From Botryllus schlosseri (Eukaryota; Chordata; Ascidiacea; Stolidobranchia; Styelidae), in contig ATSW01013567.1 in NCBI GenBank assembly GCA_000444245.1, forward strand, positions 1 to 27,249: a stretch of DNA of 27,249 nt, given 5' to 3'. Below, piece by piece: positions 20,285-27,249 of the stretch (position 1 is its first letter; each line of letters starts with the position of its first letter). A program made the position numbers and the translations under genes. The notes beneath the pieces are model-generated. The model saw nothing but the letters and a program-made list of their open reading frames with translations. It searched no databases and had not been told where the DNA came from.

Positions 20285-20515
20285 ATATGGATGGGCGCAA
20301 TGAATCAAGTACTCGAATTTAAATCGAGTAATGTTTCGAGTAGTACTACTAATGTAGTGAGAGATGCTATTTTGAGTGCTGAAGTTATATCCTCCTTGCC
20401 ACTAAGAATTAATACATCAACGAGAATGATAGTTTCGATACATTTTCTCAACGTGGAAGCCTGCAAACCTCAATTGGCCGTATTGCAGCATCCCGATCAT
20501 GCAGTACAAAGCAGA
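20285..20515 (+). mobile_element. half copy of the hAT foldback family
   Basis: It starts with a decayed terminus (GGATGGGCGCAATGAATCAA, then GTACTCGAA), passes AAATCGAGTAATGTTTCGAG, and then follows the arm of the 12979-13960 element: ACATCAACGAGAATGATAGT, GTGGAAGCCTGCAAACC, AATTGGCCGTATTGCAGCAT, AGTACAAAGC. Only one arm is present, so this is a deleted copy or a single-arm ancestor. It ends where the next repeat family begins. Confidence 0.7.
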
Positions 20516-20955
20516 CTTGGGCAACTTGATAATTTTAGCTGTCTAATTAGACTCATTAGAGTGAAATGCAAGTAATCTAATTCTAATGTAATTTGTTGAA
20601 CGTTTATTTGCTCTGATTCTAATACAATTTGTGAAATGTGCGAAACGAGCCAAGCTTGGTGTTCCAATTCTGATATAATTTGGAAAAACCTGTGTAGCTA
20701 TAATTCCAATTCTGATACAATTTGTAAAAACTGTGTTGGTTTTATTCTAACTCTTTAAGCACAATACAGTTCTCCCGTAGCATTTTCAGGAATACCAGAT
20801 TTCGATCAGAATTAAAATGAAAGCGCAGAAACATTTCACAAATTATAGTGGGATTAGAATTGTGGCAAAGAAATGCCTGACAATTTAAATTAGGATGAGA
20901 TTACCGACATTTCGTTCCAATTACTCTAATTATACAACTAGAATTATCTAGTGAT
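20510..20955. mobile_element. AT-rich inverted repeat family, copy 1
   Basis: The outer parts pair with each other: GATAATTTTAGCTGTCTAAT and AAATGCAAGTAATCTAATTC at the left against AGATTACCGACATTTCGTTC and CTAGAATTATCTAGTG at the right. The left half holds four imperfect ~40-nt units of the type TTCCAATTCTGATACAATTTG (near 20579, 20612, 20662, 20703). The inner mark CTCCCGTAGCATTTTCAGGA recurs in the copies at 24165 and 26795. It starts CAGACTTGGGCAACTTG, a hAT-like end, and is non-coding. Confidence 0.65.
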
Positions 20956-22570
20956 TCATGTTTTTTATTCACTGACGGAACATCACGATTCAGATTTATC
21001 GTGTTTTCACAAAATGACAGGCGATTGGCGGTCGAAGTAAGGCGGTAGTTTATAAACGATGTCTTAATTGCTGCACGAACCATGTCCGGTCATCTCTCAA
21101 GGCGCATCACGACAAGGGCAGCTTGTAAATGACGAGGCAGTTCCACGTTAAAGAGCCCCTCGCGGATTGAACTATCGCGATAACATTGCTCCATTGTTAG
21201 CGCATAAATACCAGATGCGCTCGCGGAAGCTAAACAAAAATGGCTGCTAACAAGGCACGAGAGAGGATGCAATGATCAAAATATCGTAAGCTCACGCGAT
21301 CTGGAAATTATCAAATCGTGTCCTCTTGCCTGGCTACAATCTCCGGGGTGTTGTCGAGGCCCGAGTCACTAATAATCTCGACAGACTGGGTGTTTTCAGG
21401 TAAACCCATTTGAAGTAGAGCTACTGCCAGATGTCGTAGTGAAATGCCAAGCATAAGTAGCACATGGAACTGTTTGATGTCGCAATTACTCACCTAAGAA
21501 GAGTTCATCATTCCTGCCTCTCTGCCTTATAAATCTCGCAGTATCGGAATCTCCTTGTTTTGTGTGAAAAATCATGTTCTGGTGGGTTTGTTCGTCGAAC
21601 ACTGTTGTTGAGGCGTAGTTCGTTTTTTGGACCAGAACTAGCATTATATTCCTTTCAATCGCAAAACAGATAAATGTTTTAACTTTACATATCATTAGAA
21701 TCACTGCTCTTGTCGCATGCTGCTCCATTTCCTGTCCAATTCGCGGACGACATAAAAAATTCACACGCTGCACAGCATGAAACAGTGAGGTCTACGGCAC
21801 AATCTCTGTAAGGAACAGCTTGCGTTGAACATTGATATTGATAATGAGCGACAAATTGCCGACAGGCCGTTAATGGCTGATTCAGTTCCGGTTGTATTAT
21901 TATAAAGATTACCAACCTATACCGTATATTAGTAATTTGCAGTTGTAAGGCGAATGCAATCGAGGATGTTTGCTTTGCTAAGCCTAGATGCGTTTGGCGC
22001 CTCACGCGGATATTGAAGCGAGAGAAAAAATCTAGAGTCCCAGTCATTTTAGGAGTTGGCATTTGCTTCCACTCGACATGAAATCGGGATGTGTCATAAA
22101 CCAGTTGTCAGGTTGTATAGATTCAAGACTCGCATTCAGGCATTCTGACCTAGCACGCGTAGGGTGAGGCAGTCGATTCACAGGTTTAAATGAAGTTGGG
22201 TTTTTCAATAGACTTCGTTTTTCTGATAAATATTCGCATCCTTTTCGGCGTAATGCGAGAATCTCTAGCTGATGAATCAGTGCGGGTAAGCGATCGGGAA
22301 GCCTCGATTACGTTATCTCGAAATGCAACGCTGTTGGCATGAATAGTATCAGGTTCAGGATGTCGGGATGATTAGGAATTGTAGGACGCTGAGATTTCTG
22401 TCAAACGGCGGTCGCAGTCAGTTACGGAGTATGACGTGTGGTTTGCGTTGTATCGAAGTCAATATCAGTCGTAGAAATCGGTGAGTTTGCGTCTCGCGTG
22501 TATAAGTTTTCATTTAATTGCGACAGGGAACTGTGACGCACTAGATTTAGTTTAATTAATGATTTCTGTA
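20956..22570. other. no confident gene; minus-strand ORF cluster
   Basis: Several minus-strand ORFs follow each other: 22062-21685 (Cys-rich end), 21773-21486 (ends TARFIRQRGRNDELFLG), 21493-21311 and 21272-21090 (ends LPRHLQAALVVMRLER). A near-perfect donor CTTAG|GTGAGTAAT lies at the 3' end of the second. No domain is recognised and the exons cannot be joined with confidence. Confidence 0.2.
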
Positions 22571-22612
22571 CAGTTGAATAATGTATTCACATTGAAATAA
22601 ACGCAAGTAGGG
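22571..22612 (+). mobile_element. CAATTG-flanked MITE, terminal fragment upstream of the PA-domain gene
   Basis: CAGTTGAATAATGTATTCAC then ATTGAAATAAACGCAAG is the left end of the family, followed by a partial inner match (GATCGTC). It sits about 310-350 bp upstream of the ATG at 22920. Confidence 0.55.
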
Positions 22613-22699
22613 GTGATCGTCGGCGGAGAATGGGATAGGATGACTTGGTACATAATTTCGAAACACTACAAGATTGGAACGATATGTATTTTATTCCTT

Positions 22700-22785
22700 C
22701 GATTAAACACCGACATTGGTTTAGAACATGCAGGCATGTATATACTGAATGAAAAATAACATGAGATAACATAAAAAGGACAATG
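22700..22785 (-). mobile_element. probable LINE 3' UTR fragment upstream of the PA-domain gene
   Basis: ACACCGACATTGGTTTAGAA, CAGGCATGTATATACTGAATGAAAAATA and ATAACATAAAAAGG follow the inverted LINE copy at 4522-4645, including an exact 15-base ACTGAATGAAAAATA. It is short and diverged. Confidence 0.4.
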
Positions 22786-22919
22786 ATGCAGTATATTGTA
22801 GGTTGGGCTGGTAGATTAGGTTTTCAGTTTCTTCAAATTTGTGCGCTTTGCGTTAATTACCATAAATTCATTTCCATGAAACAGGGTGGACTTTTATTAA
22901 TGTGCGTAGATTAACAACA
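22786..22919 (+). other. leader region of the PA-domain gene
   Basis: AT-rich, with no clear TATA box at a sensible distance. A GTGTATAAG near 22500 is a weak TATA candidate. The transcription start cannot be placed, and a non-coding first exon further upstream is possible. Confidence 0.3.
22876..22914 (+). other. short upstream ORF or intronic sequence before the PA-domain start
   Basis: An out-of-frame ATG at 22876 opens a 12-codon ORF (MKQGGLLLMCVD) whose stop ends 5 bases before the main ATG at 22920. If this is 5' UTR, the uORF would be expected to reduce initiation. The same stretch contains an acceptor-like ATGAAACAG|G, so it may instead be the end of an upstream intron, in which case the uORF is never translated. 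The sequence alone does not decide. Confidence 0.3.
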
Positions 22920-23652
22920 ATGGCTGTGAGCATCCGAAACTTGATCCGATTCGGTTTTGTTGCGATCACGGTATTTTACTTGCTGGACGCGGGAGTCGAA
23001 GCGTCGCGAGCCGGCAGAAAACACCGACACCGGTCGAAGAGAACTCACGGCGACAAGCCGCGCAAGGCGCGAAAAAGCTTGAAAAAACACGCAAAATTGC
23101 CGATACAAATCGTGGAATCGCATGGGGACCCCGTGCGCACACAGAGCGCTTCCAGTTTCACGACTACTTCCAGTTTCACGATACCTTCTAAGTATTATCA
23201 GAAGTTGTTGAGGAAAAACAAACCAGATGATGCCGCTATAGAAACAGATGATTCAACAGATGTTTTATCAGTTGTGAAAGCAAATGTAGACTTTTTCGTG
23301 AAACACGAACCCGAACTGACAACAGACATTGACGAATTCGATTCGATTGACTTCGAACTCGATTATATCCACAAATCGAGTGGCGTGTACGGGATACATT
23401 CACAGCCTGATACTGTGTACGGGCAAGTGATTCATATCGAAGACGCGGGCCGGCGCGATTCGCATTTCGGGTGCGGTAACGCGGTCGCGAATGCGCGCAA
23501 TATTCCACGCGACCGCGCGCCCTGGATCGCGCTCATGGCACGAGGGCATTGTAGTTTTTTCTACAAAGTGAAATTGGCTCAAAGAAACAACGCATCGGCC
23601 GTACTGATCTACAACGACCGGCCCGGGGACCCGCCTGAGATGTTCACACTCG
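22920..23652 (+). CDS. Goliath/GRAIL-like PA-TM-RING E3 ubiquitin ligase, first coding exon (partial)
   Basis: First coding exon of a secretory-pathway membrane protein. Residues 1-28 (MAVSIRNLIRFGFVAITVFY...) read as a signal peptide. Residues 31-59 are strongly basic (RKHRHRSKRTHGDK and on), then a Ser/Thr stretch with a short internal duplication (about 76-88), an acidic linker (about 105-150), and a protease-associated (PA) domain from about 150 to the exon end. Key PA residues are Cys185, Trp202 in PWIALMARGHCSF, Cys211, and the NASAVLIYN core with an N-glycosylation sequon at Asn224. In Goliath/RNF130/RNF150/GRAIL proteins this lumenal PA domain captures substrates, and a following TM helix and RING-H2 finger ubiquitinate them; those parts lie outside the window. 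The ATG at 22920 is chosen for its good context (acaacaATGG) and the signal peptide that follows; an in-frame stop lies at 22863-22865. The exon ends in phase 1 with a split codon starting G. The basic insert is not something I know from the family. The subfamily (RNF130, RNF150 or RNF128 type) is not resolved. Confidence 0.8.
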
Positions 23653-23658
23653 GTGAGT
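23653..23658 (+). other. 5' splice donor of intron 1
   Basis: GTGAGT follows CACTCG. The PA-domain reading fits the family up to PPEMFTL and then loses similarity (EYFCVSHY and a stop), which is the pattern of reading into an intron. No acceptor leading into a TM or RING exon was found before the window ends, so intron 1 exceeds 3.5 kb. Confidence 0.75.
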
Positions 23659-23659
23659 A

Positions 23660-23874
23660 CTTCTGCGTATCGCACTACTTACTCCAGTAGTTGTATATTA
23701 GACTACTTCTATTCCTGCTTAACGCTTTTCAGATTTTTAGGCAAAACCAGGCCTAGAATAGTTACTTTTTAACGTACTTTTAAATCGCTACTTGTACTTG
23801 TATTCGAGTAGTAATTTACGACGTTGCTCCTACTTCTACTTGGGTACCAACTGTTACTACTTTGACCACTTCTG
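23660..23874 (+). mobile_element. hAT remnant inside intron 1, adjoining the splice donor
   Basis: Matches the 3' ~230 bp of the hAT element at 4797-6515: CACTACTTACTCCAGTAG, TACTTGTACTTGTATTCGAGTAG, CTCCTACTTCTACTTGGGTA, and the end ACTTTGACCACTTCTG, the inverted CAGAAGTGGTCAAAGT. The left end of the element is missing; similarity begins within about 10 bases after the GTGAGT donor. Confidence 0.7.
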
Positions 23875-24164
23875 CTGCACGGACGAAGTTCCTTTTGTTT
23901 TGTGGACAAAACGCGACCGTGGCGAGGAGATCTGCAACAAATATTTCAACGCGTATCGCGTTATCTCCTTGTTTAATTTCGTGATATCGCTGATACTTCT
24001 GAGTCAAAGTACGCGTAAAAAGTTCACGCGGCCCTCCGTAAAGTATCACAGGCCTCATTTGTAGGTAGACATCTGCAATCCATCACGGCGTCCAAACGCG
24101 CAATCTCGTTGCGTAATTTTTCTTTTTTATTTCAATTTTTTATTCCAATCTGTCGACCTAAGGA

Positions 24165-24525
24165 CAAATAGATAGTTCTAATTAGACAAATTTGAGTGAA
24201 AAGCCGGTAAAAGTTTTTGTGAAATGTTTCTATGCTCTCTTTTTAATTCAAATCTCATTCCTGGTTTTCCTGCAAATGCTACAGGAGAACTGTATCCAAT
24301 TTTGTTGTACAGACATTTGCCATTCTCGTGCTTATGATAACGAACTATGATTTGAAATGAACTGAGCTGTTGTATTTCTTGCTAATTCGGAATTTATGTA
24401 AATTTCCAAATTTCTCGAATTCGGTAATTCTAATTGTAATCCAATTTGAAAAAAATCTGCGTCGAATCTAATTTGGAAAAACTGAAGAAGTTCTAGCTGT
24501 CCGACTCCGATAGTGATCATGATTC
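24165..24525 (-). mobile_element. AT-rich inverted repeat family, copy 2 (in intron 1)
   Basis: On the minus strand it carries GTTCTCCTGTAGCATTTGCA, the mark shared with 20510-20955 and 26795-27249, plus AGAAATACAACAG, CATAAGCACGAGAATG and GTTTTTCCAAATTAGATTCG. It is non-coding and lies wholly inside the intron. Confidence 0.65.
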
Positions 24526-24837
24526 GATTCCGCGTAACGCGCCACGACAGCGTCTAGTCGCGCCTCACTCATTTAGCAGCCGTGTTTTGAAATGGAATCT
24601 CGAGCGATGAGACGGGTCGCTAGACAGAGCCCTCTTTGTATCGACTTTCGTTGCTTTGCCGGAGATTTTAGCGAAAAATATTCGCGGGGTCAGTGATTCA
24701 CCCTCCCGTATGTCAGCGAGCTTTAAAAGAAAGATTATGGGGCGACCGTCGCGGGGTTTGAGATTTACCGAATTGCAGTCTCGAAATATCGTGCGCTTTT
24801 AGCGAATAGACTCTCGGAAGGTACAGGACTTCATATA

Positions 24838-25040
24838 CATTTGAATAGTACGCTCATATCGAAATCAACCCGAATATTTTCTGCTCATAATCGTCAGAGG
24901 CAATCGTCAGCAACTCGTAATGAATTTATAAGAAGATTGTGTATCAACTACAGTATTTTAAGACACTATTGTAGTTACAGAACTTCAATACACAATTAAA
25001 AGATACATTCAGGAATATATTATTATTATTCAATTGTAAA
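24838..25040. mobile_element. CAATTG-flanked MITE, ~200 bp copy (in intron 1)
   Basis: The left end is TTGAATAGTACGCTCATATC then GAAATCAACCCGAATATTTTC, followed by ATCGTCAG twice. The right end is GAATATATTATTATTATTCAATTG. An inner stem pairs ATTGTGTATCAACTAC with GTAGTTACAGAACTTCAATACACAAT. It is non-coding and the ends are decayed. Confidence 0.65.
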
Positions 25041-25284
25041 TGGTATGAATGAGGTCGCGTTCGCCATTTTGTAGTGTGAAAAGTAATTTCTCTCAAGGTA
25101 TACGGAACTGATCATATATTCGTAACGTAACGTAAATATACGAAAACCAGAAGCTTTTCGACATTTTTCATGGGCAATGGGCAGCAAATCATTAATTTCA
25201 TCGCATGCGTCTAATTATGAAGTCATAAAAATAAATACAGCTTAAATGCGGGCGTCATAATTGGATGCATACAATGCAGGCATA

Positions 25285-25481
25285 CAATTGAATGGTATAT
25301 TCATATTTAAATGAGCCCGATTCTTTTCGGCTGACACTCTTCATGGTTAATCGTCATCAACTAGTAGAGAATTGGAAATAATACTGTATATCAATTCTCT
25401 GCTATAGTTGCTGACGATTACCCCTGACGAGTGTCTGTTAAACATATTCCGGTTTATTTCAATATGAATATATATTGTTCA
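25285..25481. mobile_element. CAATTG-flanked MITE, best-preserved copy (in intron 1)
   Basis: The left arm 25296-25374 (TATATTCATATTTAAATGAG ... GGCTGACACTCTTCATGG ... TCGTCATCAACTAGTAGAGAATTG) pairs with the right arm 25391-25473 over most of its length, with a 16-nt loop. The outer flank is CAATTGAATGG. Nearly the whole ~180 bp is therefore a hairpin. It is non-coding. Confidence 0.8.
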
Positions 25482-25927
25482 AGCTTTTCAAATATTTATG
25501 TTATGGACATTATTAAAATGGTTAATAAAGTTTTGTGCCCCAAAGCGCGCGAAATTAGTAATCAGCTATACAAGAGACGCATCGTTGTGACGTAATCGCT
25601 ACCTACAGCAACACATGTGTCGATTTTATTTACCTTTCTCAAACCGCTTTCAAGTTAAAAAGAACGCGTTTATTTGCGAGTTTGCATCTCAAAACAGGCG
25701 CGCACAAACCATTCATTGTGTTGCGTGTTTGCTCGGGTGGAATATTCGTATGCAATCCACGGCTTTGTACAACTGTTGCGTGTTTGGGAGAAAGAGATTT
25801 GGTCAAGCATCTTGTACATATATCGGCATTAAAAATGCCGACAAAATTTTCTAGCGTAACATTATTCAGTCCAAAATCATATTAAGCCATCGTAACTGTA
25901 AATCCATCTCAATTTTTCATCGTTGGT
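25482..25927. other. intron 1 sequence without recognised feature
   Basis: Two overlapping plus-strand ORFs (25615-25885) show no similarity to the remaining PA, TM or RING parts expected for the gene. Confidence 0.5.
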
Positions 25928-26149
25928 ACTCATTTAGAAGTCGTAAATTACTGGAAGTAGAAGCAGCGATTTCCAAGTAAGTAAAATGTGTGTATGGTAT
26001 ATGCTAGATATGGCTTTGCCTGAAAAACTGAAACTATTAAGTAGAAGTAGTCGAACATCAAAACCGCTTTAGTTATTGGTGCATAATGTCGGCAAAACCT
26101 ACTTGATTACTTTGAAAAGGTACAAGTACTTCGTAACTAACCACAAAGA
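25928..26149 (-). mobile_element. hAT terminal fragment (in intron 1)
   Basis: The reverse complement reads TTTGTGGTTAGTTACGAAGT, ACTTGTACC, then TTACTTGGAAATCG and TACTTCCAGTAATTTACG, matching the left end of the element at 4797. The far end is not seen. Confidence 0.65.
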
Positions 26150-26794
26150 TGTGTCCATATGCAGTATTTCTATTTTATTTCGTGTCCAAGCGTTGATATG
26201 GATGTAAAGCTGTTCAGATCTATTCTATTAAGTTTTAGAAATACGCTTTGCAATATCGGCCGAATATATCGGGGTTATCGGTATCGCATCAAAAATACGA
26301 TATCTGCCAGGCTCAAATTCAGAATCGTTAGTACACCGATTAATTACATTGGCTCTGACGTCGGGAATTTGGAGATACCAGCAAACAGTTCGATATTTGT
26401 AGAGGTGATCAAACCTTGTTGTTTGATTTCATTTCGTTAAAAACGGTTCCGCGTAAACGTGACTCACAGCAAACGTTTTACTACAGTCGATTTACTGCGT
26501 CCGGCATTATTTGCCGCTCGCATTTCAAGTCATATTTACCCGGAATTATTCGTTTGCGACTCGTATTTTTTAGATAAGTGGGTTAAGTCGCCTTTCGCTC
26601 GTCATAACGGATCCTTTGAAGCGAGCCTCGTGCCGTTTTTGATCAAAACAGACTTTGTTTAACCCAAATAAAGGCGCTGGAAGTGTCTCCGCGTACGGGG
26701 CGTGTGAAAGTGGCATCTGAGATTTCCAAAGCGGTCGCAAACCTGACTGACCGAGAAGGAAATGGGAATCGCGTGGGTCACATGAGCAGATGAG
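26150..26794. other. intron 1 sequence without recognised feature
   Basis: The ORFs at 26159-26440 and 26459-26662 carry no RING-H2 cysteine/histidine pattern and no PA continuation. No acceptor-exon pair was identified. Confidence 0.5.
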
Positions 26795-27249
26795 ACTTCA
26801 ATTATTGCTAGACAGTTTTTCCAAATTGCATTAGAATTAGAATTAAGTGAATTCGCAAAACTTGGACATGAAAATTAAATTAGTCATTCGGAAGGAATAC
26901 AACAAAAATCAAGTTAAGCTCACACATCATATCAAATTTCATTCGCGTAACCATAAGCATGAAGAACGTTTGTTCACCAAGCTTGGCTTGTTTCGTACCA
27001 TGCACTTCTCCTGTAGCATTTTCACGAACAACCACAAATTCGATCAGAATTAGAATTATAGTCACGCAGTTATTTTCCCAAATTCGATTGGAATTAGAAA
27101 TACTTTTTTGCGAAATTTTGAAAATCGAATTCAATTCCGAATTACATAGAAATACAACAAAAATCAAGTACACTACATACTAAACCAGAGTCCATTCTCA
27201 TAAGCATGACAGCCGCAAATGCTATACTTCAACCTCGGCTCGTTTCGTA
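26795..27249 (+). mobile_element. AT-rich repeat family, copy 3, cut by window end
   Basis: Contains CTCCTGTAGCATTTTCACGA and ATTCGATCAGAATTAGAATT as in copy 1. A ~255-bp unit is repeated in tandem: GAATACAACAAAAATCAAGT at 26894 recurs as GAAATACAACAAAAATCAAG near 27149, and CATAAGCATGA and CTCGTTTCGTA/CTTGTTTCGTA recur at the same spacing. Its right end is beyond the window. Confidence 0.65.

Noticed and set aside
22902-22919. Start of the PA-domain protein at 22902 (MRRLTT...)
   Set aside because: That codon is GTG. The first in-frame ATG after the upstream stop is at 22920, in good context and directly ahead of the signal peptide.
23792-24064. 90-codon ORF downstream of exon 1 (CCTDEVPFVLWTKRDRGEEI and on) as a second exon
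   Set aside because: Its first part is hAT terminal sequence, there is no PA or TM continuation of the Goliath family, and the opposite strand is equally open (23816-24058).

Overview
This window looks like AT-rich, intron-bearing nuclear DNA from an animal, most likely a marine invertebrate; the species cannot be fixed from the sequence. The animal call rests on three things: a first exon encoding a PA-domain membrane protein of the Goliath/GRAIL type with a consensus splice donor, a eukaryotic tRNA-Thr(AGT) gene with an internal promoter, and the mix of transposons (hAT, CR1/RTE-like and L1/Tx1-like LINEs, a tRNA-derived SINE, a Ty3/gypsy fossil). There are no bacterial operons, ribosome binding sites or long intronless genes.

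Layout. 1-928: no gene seen. 929-7492: a transposon-rich block bounded by two inverted copies of an unclassified ~340 bp repeat (929-1272 and 7155-7492). Inside it lie a perfect 18-bp hairpin (1281-1329), a small young Ty3/gypsy fossil with a 5-bp target duplication (1368-2596), and a non-autonomous hAT copy (4797-6515) carrying a LINE inserted within it (5969-6430). 7505-8600: pieces of an L1/Tx1-like LINE on the minus strand, interrupted by a hAT fragment. 9531-12717: scattered MITE, hAT and LINE pieces. 12800-12873: tRNA-Thr on the minus strand. 12971-13968: an almost completely self-complementary hAT-type foldback element with a perfect 8-bp target duplication. 14095-20515: LINE tails, a SINE, several one-ended hAT termini, small MITEs and a half copy of the foldback. 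20510-20955, 24165-24525 and 26795-27249: three copies of another AT-rich inverted or tandem repeat family.

22920-23652 is the one confident protein-coding piece: a signal peptide, a very basic stretch, an acidic linker and most of a PA domain, ending at a GTGAGT donor. The transmembrane segment and RING-H2 finger expected of this family are not in the window, so the first intron is longer than 3.5 kb. That intron holds at least four repeat copies, one starting within about 10 bases of the donor.

The genes do not form a pathway. The biology here is mainly the history of several small transposon families. The most interesting of these are a CAATTG-flanked MITE family with at least six pieces, the 982-bp foldback, and the inverted ~340 bp repeat pair. 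Repeat families were recognised by comparing parts of this window with each other and from remembered terminal motifs, so family names are less certain than the repeat relationships.
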